DNA of 64,000 bases from Teredinibacter turnerae (GTDB taxonomy: Bacteria; Pseudomonadota; Gammaproteobacteria; Pseudomonadales; Cellvibrionaceae), in NCBI RefSeq assembly GCF_037935975.1, contig NZ_CP149817.1:1984001-2048000 (forward strand). Reading direction: 5' to 3'. The notes under the pieces were generated by a model, which was not told the DNA's origin, searched no databases, and saw only the letters and a list, made by a program, of their open reading frames with translations. Each line of letters opens with the position of its first letter. Position 1 is the first letter of the stretch. This document shows, one piece after another, positions 54,051-62,507 of this stretch. A program made the translations under genes and the position numbers.

Positions 54051-54081
54051 AACAGGCGCACCTTTGGTGGTGCGCGCTGTT
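54051..54081 (-). terminator. Hairpin after the GH5_8 gene
   Basis: AACAG plus GCGCACC (54051-54062) pairs with GGTGCGC (54069-54075) and CTGTT (54077-54081), with one bulged G. It lies 45 bases after the minus-strand stop and is followed there by AT-rich DNA with T-runs. Confidence 0.7.
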
Positions 54082-54125
54082 TTTACAGGTGTTAATTGCG
54101 AATATTGCTATACCCGTCCAGGGGG

Positions 54126-56375
54126 TTATTCAATTATGTTTGTGCAAGTGCTGGCACCAACGCATGTCTGGCCATTTTCATTGCCCCAGCCTTGATCGCT
54201 AAAAGCGCAGACAGGCACAATCCAACCGTACCAATTACACTGCTGTCCGCCGCCAGAGCTGGAACTGCTTGTGGACGAGCTGCTGCTCGAACTTGTCGAT
54301 GATGAGGTCGTGCTCGAACTCGAAGAACTCGATGAATTCGAAGAGCTGGACGAGCTGGACGAGCTGGACGAGCTGGACGAGCTGGACGAGCTGGACGAGC
54401 TGGACGAGCTGGAGCTTCCGCTGCAGTCAGAGACAATCCCGCCGGAACCACCCTGGCTTGCACAGGTGATCCGGCCGATACAGCTCTGATTGTTTTCCCA
54501 TCCCCAGCCTGAATCCTGCTGAGTGCAGAGAGGTCGTAGCGGGTCTTGATACCACTGGCACATTTCGACGCAACTGCCACCCGAGCTGCTCGATGACGAG
54601 CTGGATGAACTGGAGCTATTGGATGATGTACTGGAAGAGGAACTGCTGCTCGAGCTATTGCTAGAGGAGTTACTGCTAGAGGAGTTGCTGGATGAGCTGG
54701 AACTGCTACTCGAGCTTGAGCTGGATGAAGAGCTGCTACTCGTCGGCGTGAATCCAGCATCCGCGCAGGTATAGTTGTTCAGGCGATAATACGCGGGTTG
54801 GAGAGCGAGGCCTCCGGCTTTGCTGATTTGATAGTCCAGAGTGGCAGCTGCGCCTGGCGCCAAGGTGCCGTTGAAATGACCGGCTGCCACATGCGCGGTA
54901 ATGGTATTTCCCGTTTGGCTGTAACTTGTAGCGTTATAACCTCCACTGAGGGTTTCACTGGGAGCGACGTCCCAGCTAAGGTCGTAGCCGGCAATGCTCG
55001 TGGCGCCATTATTTTTGAGGATCAGCTGTAAATGCGAGCCTTTGTCCCACTCTTCCACTCGGACGAACTCCACGTCGCACAGCGGGCCGCCATTGGCTCC
55101 TCCAGCATCCGCAACTATCACGGTACCAGTGGCTGAATTCGACTCGAGCCCTGCGTTGTCGGTCAGGGTGTAGGTAAACGGGTCGAGACCCGAGTAGCCT
55201 CCAGCGGGTAAATAAGTCAGTTCAACGCCTGAGCCGAGAAGGGTGCCATTTAAAGGTGCGTTGGTAATGGTGCTGTCAGTGATTATGCCATCCAGGTCGG
55301 TGCCAGAAAGAACAATCTGCGCAGCTGTATCAGCGAGAGTGGTGATATTAAAATCAATCGCTTTGGGGGCATAGCTGATCTGTCCGTTAGTGAACACCGA
55401 GGCTGTTTGCGCCGTGTTGCGAATACCGTACGCACTGTTGATAAGAAAATCTCCCCAGGGACTGAGATCGTTTACATCGTAGTTAAGGGTGATATCGAGC
55501 GACTCAACGCCGCCACTGTTGCCAGACCAGGACCAGCCGAGATAGCCGAGGTTGTACAGCTCGCAAAGTTCGAGAATCGATGCTTCATCGACGTCCTCGC
55601 CACCATGATCCGCGCCAAACTCGCCCACTACCAGTGGTAGCTTGTAATCTTCGACAAAGATTTTCAGGTAGCTGTCGACAGCCTGTCGATTATTGAATAT
55701 CTGATACATGTGAATACTGAACACAATATTGGCGAGGGGATCGTGAGCAAAAATTTCCTGTGCGTGATCCCGCATGACGTATTGCCAATCCTGGCCCCAG
55801 TTGGCGGCATCGACCATCAGCGTATGGGTGAGGCCGGCGGCGCGAAGCCGGGTGATGGCCTCTTTGTGCGCATCTATCCAGTCATCTGCGCTCGCAGTAT
55901 TGCCGAACGGCTCGTTGGCGATATTGATAATGACGTAGTCTTCTTCGCCAATCAGAGCATCTTTTATGTCGAGCCAGTAGTCGACCGCTGTGGACATTGG
56001 TGCCGCGCCCGCTTTTTCCGGATAGCCAGTGGAATCGTGTACTTCGACGATACTGATCATCTCAAGTGCTTTCATCTGGGCGATGATTCCGGCAACAGCC
56101 TGCTCACTGTCACGGCCCCAACCTTCGCCGTGCTCGCCATTGCTCAGCACAATGCGCACGGCATTTGCGCCGACGCTTTCTATATCGATAAGCGCTTGTG
56201 GGGTACGGGATTCATACCATGTGTGCGCGTGGTTTACCCCGCGCATTACAAAAGGTTTGTCGTTGGCATCAAGTAGCAAACCATTTTCTACGTGAAAACC
56301 TGCGTCTGCAGAAGTGCTCAGGCACACGGCGGCGATAGCTACTGCAACCGATGACAATAATTTGAATGGTTTCAT
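54126..56375 (-). CDS. GH5_8 mannanase with Ig-like, CBM2 and two CBM10 modules
   Basis: 749 residues from the ATG at 56375 (GAAGGA upstream, signal peptide MKPFKLLSSVAVAIAAVC). The GH5 domain (26-320) has RGVNHAHTWY typical of subfamily 8, acid/base E155 (ANEP) and nucleophile E252 (GEFG). Then a Big_9/cadherin-like domain (about 345-430, NAPLNGTLLG and DPFTYTLTDNAG), a CBM2 (about 440-545), and two CBM10 modules (CQWYQD-type, WGWENNQSCIG; then CNWYGW, WGNENGQTCVG) joined by serine linkers. It should cut beta-1,4-mannan or glucomannan, with the CBMs holding it on cellulose. Two ACCGGTT motifs precede the gene. Part of the last linker is a perfect 9-base repeat. Confidence 0.92.
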   Translation of the reverse strand: MKPFKLLSSVAVAIAAVCLSTSADAGFHVENGLLLDANDKPFVMRGVNHAHTWYESRTPQALIDIESVGANAVRIVLSNGEHGEGWGRDSEQAVAGIIAQMKALEMISIVEVHDSTGYPEKAGAAPMSTAVDYWLDIKDALIGEEDYVIINIANEPFGNTASADDWIDAHKEAITRLRAAGLTHTLMVDAANWGQDWQYVMRDHAQEIFAHDPLANIVFSIHMYQIFNNRQAVDSYLKIFVEDYKLPLVVGEFGADHGGEDVDEASILELCELYNLGYLGWSWSGNSGGVESLDITLNYDVNDLSPWGDFLINSAYGIRNTAQTASVFTNGQISYAPKAIDFNITTLADTAAQIVLSGTDLDGIITDSTITNAPLNGTLLGSGVELTYLPAGGYSGLDPFTYTLTDNAGLESNSATGTVIVADAGGANGGPLCDVEFVRVEEWDKGSHLQLILKNNGATSIAGYDLSWDVAPSETLSGGYNATSYSQTGNTITAHVAAGHFNGTLAPGAAATLDYQISKAGGLALQPAYYRLNNYTCADAGFTPTSSSSSSSSSSSSSSSSSSNSSSSNSSSNSSSSSSSSSTSSNSSSSSSSSSSSSGGSCVEMCQWYQDPLRPLCTQQDSGWGWENNQSCIGRITCASQGGSGGIVSDCSGSSSSSSSSSSSSSSSSSSSSSSSSSSNSSSSSSSSTTSSSTSSSSSSSTSSSSSGGGQQCNWYGWIVPVCAFSDQGWGNENGQTCVGASTCTNIIE
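54343..54414. repeat. Nine-base tandem repeat encoding polyserine
   Basis: The unit GAGCTGGAC is repeated seven times without error (54343-54405), followed by one variant unit. On the coding (minus) strand it encodes serine. Other linkers in the window use mixed Ser codons, so this tract looks newly expanded. Confidence 0.9.
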
Positions 56376-56388
56376 GGGTTTATCCTTC

Positions 56389-56432
56389 AACCGGTTCACA
56401 GGAAGTATGCAAATAGAGTAAATGATACCGGT
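56389..56432 (-). promoter_or_regulatory. Two ACCGGT motifs upstream of the mannanase gene
   Basis: AACCGGTT (56389-56396, a perfect 8-base palindrome) and ACCGGT (56427-56432) lie 14 and 52 bases before the ATG, both followed on the plus strand by T-ACA-like bases. Short CG-centred palindromes of this type often bind LacI-type sugar regulators. No regulator gene is nearby. Confidence 0.35.
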
Positions 56433-56517
56433 TACATTGGGTGTGATAAAAAAGCCCATTAGCAGGGCCGCAACTTTTTACTCAGTTGGCGGCGGCTCAG
56501 ATGGGCCGTTTGGACAG

Positions 56518-56553
56518 TGCTACCCGCAGCCATTGCTTGTGTTGCGGGTAGCA
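56518..56553 (-). terminator. Hairpin after the GH9 gene
   Basis: TGCTACCCGCA (56518-56528) pairs perfectly with TGCGGGTAGCA (56543-56553) around 14 bases, 34 bases after the minus-strand stop. No T-run follows, but the stem is strong. Confidence 0.65.
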
Positions 56554-56586
56554 GGCGAATCATCTTCGCCTGTAGTTAGTGGTTTG

Positions 56587-59163
56587 CTAGTTGACGACCT
56601 CTTGGCAAGTATCGGGGCCGACACACGTTTGGCCATTTTCGTTGCCCCAGCCAGATGGGGTGTCTTCACAAATAGGTACTTGCCAGCCATACCAGTTACA
56701 CATGGCGCCGCCACCGGAAGACGAACTCGAAGAACTGCTGCTCGAACTTGACGAGGACGAACTGCTCGAGCTGGAGGATGAACCGGACGCACCACTGGAC
56801 GAGCTTGAGCTGCTGCTGGACGAAGAGCTGCTTGAGCTGGATGATGAGCTGCTGGAGCTGGATCCGCCGCTGGCACATAACCCTTGGTTGGTCCACGATG
56901 CATCGCTGCCAGGCACACTGTTGGTGTACCAATTAGCTTGGTAGACAGTGCCTTGATATACCATCAAATCGCCGGCTTCCGCATGGTTCGGTACTCCGCC
57001 GGCCCAGTCACGTGCGGTCCAATTGGGGTAGACGTTCACGCCCGCACAGGTACCACCCGAACTTGACGAACTCGAACTGCTCGATGAGCTTGAGCTGGAC
57101 GAGGAACTGCTGTTAGACGACGATGAGTTCGACGAAGAGCTGGACGAGCTGGAGGACGAATTACTTGAGGACGAACTGCTCGACGAAGAACTGGAGGAGG
57201 TTCCGCCACGGGGTGGCTCCTCGCCCCAGAGCAGGCCGTTGGCGTCGTAGAGTGGAATTTTCGGTGCGTCGATACCGTAGCTCATACTGCTATCGACCGT
57301 TAAATAACTTGGATCAAATGAGGGGTCGTTCGTATTGTCCCATTCGGCAAGGTTGGATGTGGTAGGCAGGGACACGCGAAACTGTACTTCTCGTCGATGA
57401 GCGGACTGACCACCGGGAAATACCACATCGTCAAAGAACTGGGCTTCCACATAATAGACGTCGCCGTCCCAGTGTTGCAGGCCGGTCACATCTGATGCCT
57501 GGTTGTACCCAGAGGCCACCGCAAGGTCGTTTAAACTATAACCTGCAGCAAATACTTCACTCAGGTCATAGAAATAGCGCATATACAGGTCGTCTTTACC
57601 CTGGGCAGGTGTGGTGCTGTGGTTTTGAATAACAGCTTTCATTTCCACAAAACGGTTGCCAGAGGAGTTGATTTTGGCTCCCACCAGGTATTCCACCGAC
57701 TCCGGCTCAGGAGGCGGGAAGTTGGCCAGGGGCGCTCCACCATAGTGATCAAAAAGTGCGGCCACGGCGCTGGTGAAACCAGAGTTGTAGTCTGTTGCAA
57801 CTTCATTCTGTACGTAGTCGTTGCGGTCTTCTTCATAGCCCGTATCGCCCTGTGGACCACCGGCAACTGCGCCGTAGAGTACATGACGTTGGTTAACAGG
57901 GGTGGAAATGCTGTCGGACCAGGAACCGTGGGAGCCACGGTGGTGAACATTGATTGGAAAATTATCGCCAAAGCCAACGACGTAGCTTTGGTTGTCAGGG
58001 TTGTCGCCCAGGATATGATCGATCTGTCTCTTACCAAAATTGTGGTAACGATCATAAAGTGGGTGGTCACTGCCAATCGCATCCGCATAAAAGAGTGCGA
58101 GATAGCCCGCGTTGGCTGCATAGCGGTTTACCCCCCAGGAATCCACCAGAATCAGCCCGTTGGGTGTGCGGTTGCCTTCGCCGACGCTCCAGTGATCCAG
58201 GTAACGCTGCGCATCTGCGTGGTAAACCTCGTCACCTACAAGTGCGGCCATAAGTACATAAACGGCATACGCTTTATCGTTCCAGCCAAGCGACCAGGTA
58301 TATACCGGTGTTGTCGTCTGGTTTTCAAAGCCCATCAAACCGTAGTAATGCTTGGCTTGCTCCAGGTAGAAGTCTTCTCCAGTGGCGCGCCATAGCCAGA
58401 GAGCTCCCCAGGCAAGTTCATCGTAGTAAACGCCATAGGTCGACGTATAAAAGCCCTGCGCTCCTGTTATGCAATTGGAATAGGCGGTATCTGTACCGGT
58501 TGTGCCTTTGGTTGAATCGGCGAATTGCCACAGTTGTTTGGCGTGGGTGATCAGGGTTGCAGCGTAAGCGTCGTCCTCACCCTGAAACACCATCGCAGAT
58601 GCGGCCATCGCTGCTGCGGTCTCTGCGGCCAAATCGGTACCCGGGCAGCTTTCATCAATCTTCATAGAGATGCGCGAGCCGGGAATCTTGTGATGCAGTA
58701 CTTCAGCGGGGCCCCAGAAGGTATGGTCTGCACTGCCATCTCCGACTTGCCCGTAAAGCACGTTCGGTGCGGGGTGCGCGCTGATAAAGTAGTCATTGAC
58801 GAAGCGCAGGTTGTTGCGTAGATGTTCCATCTGCCCCGACTGTTCGTACGCGTCTTTGTAGTCGACACCGCCCCAGGCAACTAAAGTCGCTGATGCGGCC
58901 ATCGGAAAGCCAAACTTAACGTGGTCGCCCGCATCGAACCAGCCGCCGCGCAAATCCAGCCCGACATCGGCACCGTCATCAGGAACTGAGTCGCCACGCC
59001 AGGCAACGCGGTTCCACTCCGGCAGTGGGCCGGCCTGTTGAGCCTCATAGAAGTAGATGGATTTTTGCAGAGCCTCGCCGTACGCGAACGTCTGCCCATG
59101 GGAACCGGATGCAGCCAGTGTTGTTGCTGCGATCCCGGCTGCTAAAGCCAGTTTTTTTAACAT
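56587..59163 (-). CDS. GH9 endoglucanase with CBM3, CBM5 and CBM10
   Basis: About 858 residues from the ATG at 59163 (GGAGA 6 bases upstream). Signal peptide, then a GH9 domain (about 28-470) with WFDAGDHVKFGFP (catalytic Asp pair 77/80), HHRGSHGSW and RNDYVQNEVATDYNSGF (proton donor Glu). A CBM3c-like module follows directly (about 485-640), the arrangement of processive GH9 endoglucanases. Serine linkers then join a CBM5 (GVNVYPNWTARDWAGG) and a CBM10 (CNWYGWQVPICED, WGNENGQTCVG). It hydrolyses beta-1,4-glucan with inversion and is secreted. Same strand as the mannanase, separated by a hairpin. Confidence 0.93.
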   Translation of the reverse strand: MLKKLALAAGIAATTLAASGSHGQTFAYGEALQKSIYFYEAQQAGPLPEWNRVAWRGDSVPDDGADVGLDLRGGWFDAGDHVKFGFPMAASATLVAWGGVDYKDAYEQSGQMEHLRNNLRFVNDYFISAHPAPNVLYGQVGDGSADHTFWGPAEVLHHKIPGSRISMKIDESCPGTDLAAETAAAMAASAMVFQGEDDAYAATLITHAKQLWQFADSTKGTTGTDTAYSNCITGAQGFYTSTYGVYYDELAWGALWLWRATGEDFYLEQAKHYYGLMGFENQTTTPVYTWSLGWNDKAYAVYVLMAALVGDEVYHADAQRYLDHWSVGEGNRTPNGLILVDSWGVNRYAANAGYLALFYADAIGSDHPLYDRYHNFGKRQIDHILGDNPDNQSYVVGFGDNFPINVHHRGSHGSWSDSISTPVNQRHVLYGAVAGGPQGDTGYEEDRNDYVQNEVATDYNSGFTSAVAALFDHYGGAPLANFPPPEPESVEYLVGAKINSSGNRFVEMKAVIQNHSTTPAQGKDDLYMRYFYDLSEVFAAGYSLNDLAVASGYNQASDVTGLQHWDGDVYYVEAQFFDDVVFPGGQSAHRREVQFRVSLPTTSNLAEWDNTNDPSFDPSYLTVDSSMSYGIDAPKIPLYDANGLLWGEEPPRGGTSSSSSSSSSSSSNSSSSSSSSSSNSSSSNSSSSSSSSSSSSSSSSSSGGTCAGVNVYPNWTARDWAGGVPNHAEAGDLMVYQGTVYQANWYTNSVPGSDASWTNQGLCASGGSSSSSSSSSSSSSSSSSSSSSSSGASGSSSSSSSSSSSSSSSSSSSSSSGGGAMCNWYGWQVPICEDTPSGWGNENGQTCVGPDTCQEVVN

Positions 59164-59438
59164 GAGTTTCTCCACGGAGGATGGGAGCCTGGAGTTACTC
59201 GCGCAATTGCACTGGGTGTGGTCGACGAATTAGCGAGCACGAAGAAATCGAACAGCCAATACTCTTAATGCGCAACCACTATTGCGCAACCACGAAACAG
59301 CCAATCAGCGAGTGAGCTAGAGGTTCCGTCAGTTTGGGTTTTCACCTGTTTAACTTGATCAGTTCTTAAAACGAGTTATTGTTTTTTTTCACTTTTTGAA
59401 ACAGATCAAATGTCGACGTTTTTTATTTTTATATTGCC

Positions 59439-59562
59439 TAGTGCCTTGTTAACTCTAATTCAACGCCCGACAGGGCGAGAGCGCAATAATTTTTATTGAG
59501 CGTTAAATATGTTGCCCAATAAAAGTTCCTCTATAGCGCTAAGAGTGAGTTTAACTAAGCCA
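59439..59562. mobile_element. Possible degraded MITE related to 45230-45572
   Basis: The left end matches the intact MITE end apart from an extra T and single changes (CCTTGTTAACTCTAATTCAA against CCTGTTAACACTAATTCAA). The right end, GAGTTTAACTAAGCC, is only loosely complementary. Short, diverged and possibly coincidental on the right side. Confidence 0.4.
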
Positions 59563-59917
59563 GCAGGGAATTGTTATGGGGCTAAATGCTGAATTTATAA
59601 CGCAATAACCCTTATGTTTTTAGTTTTAGGTATTAAAAAAACAACGCGGTATTGGCCGGCCTGAATAGAACGTTACTTTTAGCGCGTTCGCCGCGAGTTT
59701 TTGAAACCTGGGTAACAATTGGCTTATTGTTAATTAGACGATAACCCGAGAGCGACATGATCGCTGGCCCTGGAATAAGCGCGGGACTGGAGTTTCGCTC
59801 TGGAGCGATGTTGTGCTGTACAGTTGGTTTTGTTTTTGAAGAAAGCCAGTGCTTTGCCCCAGAGGGAGACTTTTCGAAGGTCGAACATGCGCGGCCTGGC
59901 TTCACATCTGATTCGAG

Positions 59918-59936
59918 GCGGAGCTGCTTGCTCCGC
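59918..59936 (-). terminator. Hairpin after the von Willebrand gene
   Basis: GCGGAGC (59918-59924) pairs with GCTCCGC (59930-59936) around TGCTT, 31 bases after the minus-strand stop. On the minus strand it is not followed by a T-run. Confidence 0.5.
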
Positions 59937-59966
59937 TTCGGTGAATTAAAATAGCGAAAACTGGCC

Positions 59967-60653
59967 CTAGAGCGTAAGGGCCTCCGGTTTGTCTAAATCA
60001 TTGATAACCTGCCAGTTGCCTCCTCCGCTGACCACTTTCTCGCTCCATTGGCTCAATCTGTTCAGGTAGGCCTGCGGGTTCTGATTATCGGCGCGCAGTT
60101 TGGTTACATTTAGTGCCTTTACGGTAAATCCATCTAGGGTCAGATCGAAGTCGCGCACGTAACCTGTGGGAAGGTCTTCTTTTAAATCAGAATAAATCAT
60201 AATGGTTTTACGTCCAACCTTGGCTTCGTTCAGGTACTCCACGCCCTGCAAAATACCCCCGGAAATATCGGTATAAGCGCTACTTTTTACCTGTTTTACA
60301 AAGGTGTCGATTTGTCGGGCGAAATCCCGCTTTTGCTTGTTTGCTGTCGACGGGCGTCCGTCCAGAACTACCTTGGCGATGATGTCTTTTTCTGAGAAGC
60401 TGCCGCTGTCGATCCGCGCTACCGCGAAGGCGTCGCCAGCTTCCAAGGTGGCCAGCAAATAGTTAATAACCTGTTGCGCTTTGGCCAGTTCTTGTGTGTA
60501 GGTGCCGGAGGTGTCCAGGAGCAAGTAGATCCCTTTCGCGTAGCGGGCGTCTGGCGAAGATTCACTGCAACCCGCGAGTAAAAACACGGTCAGCAAACAT
60601 GCTCGAAAGCCCCACGGTTTTGCACTCACAATTGCACCAATAAGTTGTCTCAT
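59967..60653 (-). CDS. Von Willebrand A-domain lipoprotein
   Basis: 228 residues from the ATG at 60653 (GAGGGA 8 bases upstream); longer in-frame starts overlap the preceding gene. Lipobox LLAGC (Cys 29 or so) anchors it in a membrane. The body matches a von Willebrand A fold, with YLLLDTSGTY in place of the usual DxSxS metal site (D-T-S-G-T), then TIMIYSDLKED. It would bind a protein partner through a metal ion. The gene follows the membrane protein gene by 10 bases on the same strand, so the two form a unit. The first Ser of the metal site is replaced by Thr, which may lower metal binding. Confidence 0.8.
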   Translation of the reverse strand: MRQLIGAIVSAKPWGFRACLLTVFLLAGCSESSPDARYAKGIYLLLDTSGTYTQELAKAQQVINYLLATLEAGDAFAVARIDSGSFSEKDIIAKVVLDGRPSTANKQKRDFARQIDTFVKQVKSSAYTDISGGILQGVEYLNEAKVGRKTIMIYSDLKEDLPTGYVRDFDLTLDGFTVKALNVTKLRADNQNPQAYLNRLSQWSEKVVSGGGNWQVINDLDKPEALTL

Positions 60654-60663
60654 GATTTGTCCC

Positions 60664-62103
60664 TCAAAATTCTTCGGTTTGCGCCGCGTATTGATTTTCT
60701 GCTTTGCGTTGTTTTTGCCGGATAAGGTTTTCCACCCACAACGGGGCGGCAATGAGTAGGTCATAGAGGCCGATGACCACAACACCGGTGTGCTTAATTC
60801 CTGAAGCAGTCAGGCGCAGAATACTCACCGTCGCCGCCAGCAGAATTTCGGCCAGGCTGCCCAGTAAAGTGCGTGCGGTTTGAAGTAAGTATTCAAGCGG
60901 AATTGCGACCATGGTCAGTGCCAGCGGCAGAATGAACCCAAGCACCATATTCGCAGCCAGGGGTATCCAGCTGTTAATCCCACTGTCGCCTTCAGCGCTG
61001 TCCACGCCAGCGAGAGACGCGCGCAGGTTCGCGAGATCCAACGCGATTTGATCGCGCATAAATGCCAAAGCGGACTCGGTGCTGGCGAGGATCAACAGCA
61101 AACAGCTCGCACATATCATGATGGCTCGCCGCACCCGATCATCCATGCTGCCAATGAGCGGGAACAGTTGAGTGATTCGCAGGCTTTCCAGGAGAAATAT
61201 GCCTGCGGTGGTCTCCAGGCAAATAATGACCAATGCCGCCAAGTCCGCAACTTTTACCCCGCCAATCCGTTGGGCGGAGCCCACCATCTCGGACATCGGC
61301 AGCGCAATTAAATGAAAGTTAAAGAAGGCGCCCCCCGCTGCAACGGCTATTACCAGGGCGGCGATCACAAACTGGGTGATCGAAGAGGCTTTCAGTGCGC
61401 GCTCTGCCTGGTGGCTACCCGCAACGATCTCGTTAAATTTCAGCATCTGCTGATCAATACTTTGTGCGCGTGTTGTGATTTCTTTTAGTCGATTGCCCAC
61501 CTCATCCACGCTGTATGCAAGCTTGCGCCAGTAGGGCGTCATCGCTTTTAGAATGCGATGACGGTTGGCGGTGCTTTTTCGGTAAGCCGCGAGATTTTCC
61601 TTGTGCTGAACTTCGGCAGAGTGATGAATTTGCTCGAGGATTCTACCGTTTGTCGCCGCCGCAGGGTCGGTCTGTTTAATGGTCGCTATTGCATTAACCG
61701 CATCCAGCCAGTCAGGCGCCGCAGTCGGCACCTCGCGGCTATTGTCATAGTCGTCGCGGATGCGGTTCACGGTTTCCTGGATGTCGCGTTGCAGTTGGGG
61801 GTAGCCGCCAAGGTCTTTTTGGACGAATTTGTTTATCTCGAAGAAGGCCTTGTCCAGGTCGCGCTCGGCATGCTGACGACCTTGTTCAAGCAACACATCC
61901 CGATTTCGGTTGGCTAGTCGTTCGCGGGTTTTGTTCACGGTACAGGCACAAGTGCGCAGCATCCTGTAGAGAGCGAAGAACACAGCGTGGATTGTCTGAT
62001 GGGCTGGCTGTCTGGCCAGGTAGAGCGCCAGTGTGGCACCGAGCAAGAGAATTAGGAACGTTGGCCACGAACCCAGCGCGGCCTGTAAGTTAACGGTGGT
62101 CAT
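60664..62103 (-). CDS. Integral membrane protein with coiled-coil, partner of the vWA lipoprotein
   Basis: 479 residues from the ATG at 62103 (GAGGTG 5 bases upstream). One membrane helix near the N-terminus (FLILLLGATLALYLA), then a charged helical region of about 190 residues (60-250) likely in a coiled coil, then about five to six helices (from about 245). I do not recognise the family. Possibly a transport or signalling scaffold whose periplasmic side is covered by the vWA protein. No catalytic motif is visible. Confidence 0.75.
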   Translation of the reverse strand: MTTVNLQAALGSWPTFLILLLGATLALYLARQPAHQTIHAVFFALYRMLRTCACTVNKTRERLANRNRDVLLEQGRQHAERDLDKAFFEINKFVQKDLGGYPQLQRDIQETVNRIRDDYDNSREVPTAAPDWLDAVNAIATIKQTDPAAATNGRILEQIHHSAEVQHKENLAAYRKSTANRHRILKAMTPYWRKLAYSVDEVGNRLKEITTRAQSIDQQMLKFNEIVAGSHQAERALKASSITQFVIAALVIAVAAGGAFFNFHLIALPMSEMVGSAQRIGGVKVADLAALVIICLETTAGIFLLESLRITQLFPLIGSMDDRVRRAIMICASCLLLILASTESALAFMRDQIALDLANLRASLAGVDSAEGDSGINSWIPLAANMVLGFILPLALTMVAIPLEYLLQTARTLLGSLAEILLAATVSILRLTASGIKHTGVVVIGLYDLLIAAPLWVENLIRQKQRKAENQYAAQTEEF

Positions 62104-62293
62104 AGTCGCACCTCTGCGAGTATTGGTTGTGCGGGACTTCCAAGCGCGCTGGAAATCCATCCGCAGCAGAGGTTAGTGGCCAAAAGTGGGTGTGAAGGGG
62201 TGATTTCGTGTCGAAGAGTGATCAATTATGGCGAATTGTGGCAGTGGGCCACTTATTGAGGGAAGTACGGCCTCGAGCTCGCCGGGAACTCTC

Positions 62294-62347
62294 TTTCGCA
62301 AACCAGTCAAAGAACCAAGCTTTCACAAACCAGTCAAAGAATCAAGC
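62294..62347. repeat. Tandem duplication of 27 bases
   Basis: TTTCGCAAACCAGTCAAAGA and seven more bases (62294-62320) are repeated directly at 62321-62347 with two changes (G to A and C to T). Confidence 0.9.
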
Positions 62348-62390
62348 AAATCAGTTACAATGCGCCACCTTACTGGGAATGTGGTGCTTT

Positions 62391-62406
62391 AGTCTCAATT
62401 GAGACT
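62391..62406. promoter_or_regulatory. Perfect palindrome AGTCTCAATTGAGACT
   Basis: A 16-base perfect inverted repeat about 100 bases before the next gene (62508). Could be an operator of a dimeric repressor for the beta-helix gene. No matching site was noticed elsewhere in the window. Confidence 0.5.
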
Positions 62407-62507
62407 GAAATGGTCGTAGAATGTTCGGTTTTGACTGGCGTGCGCCTCCCAGGAGTAAGTAAGTCGAGAATAATTTCCTTAAAATCGGATAACGGACAAC
62501 CTCTAGA

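Larger units (their letters stand above)
59164..59966. other. Intergenic region with MITE-like relic
   Basis: No credible gene. At 59439-59464 TA followed by GTGCCTTGTTAACTCTAATTC closely resembles the MITE end at 45230, and a weak inverted partner lies near 59541-59562. A minus-strand open frame at 59633-59905 gives a 90-residue peptide without recognisable features. Confidence 0.45.
62104..62507. other. Intergenic region with tandem repeat and palindrome
   Basis: No gene of its own; an open frame at 62208-62402 lacks a credible product. It lies between divergent genes and holds a 27-base tandem duplication (62294-62347) and a perfect 16-base palindrome (62391-62406). Confidence 0.5.

Noticed and set aside
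47385-57190. Long plus-strand frames rich in Leu, Glu and Asp opposite the polyserine linkers
   Set aside because: They are antisense readings of serine codon repeats (the minus-strand cellulase genes), with no starts or ribosome sites and no family resemblance.
59633-59905. Minus-strand 90-residue frame upstream of the vWA gene
   Set aside because: No recognisable domain, no ribosome site, and it lies beside a possible MITE relic.
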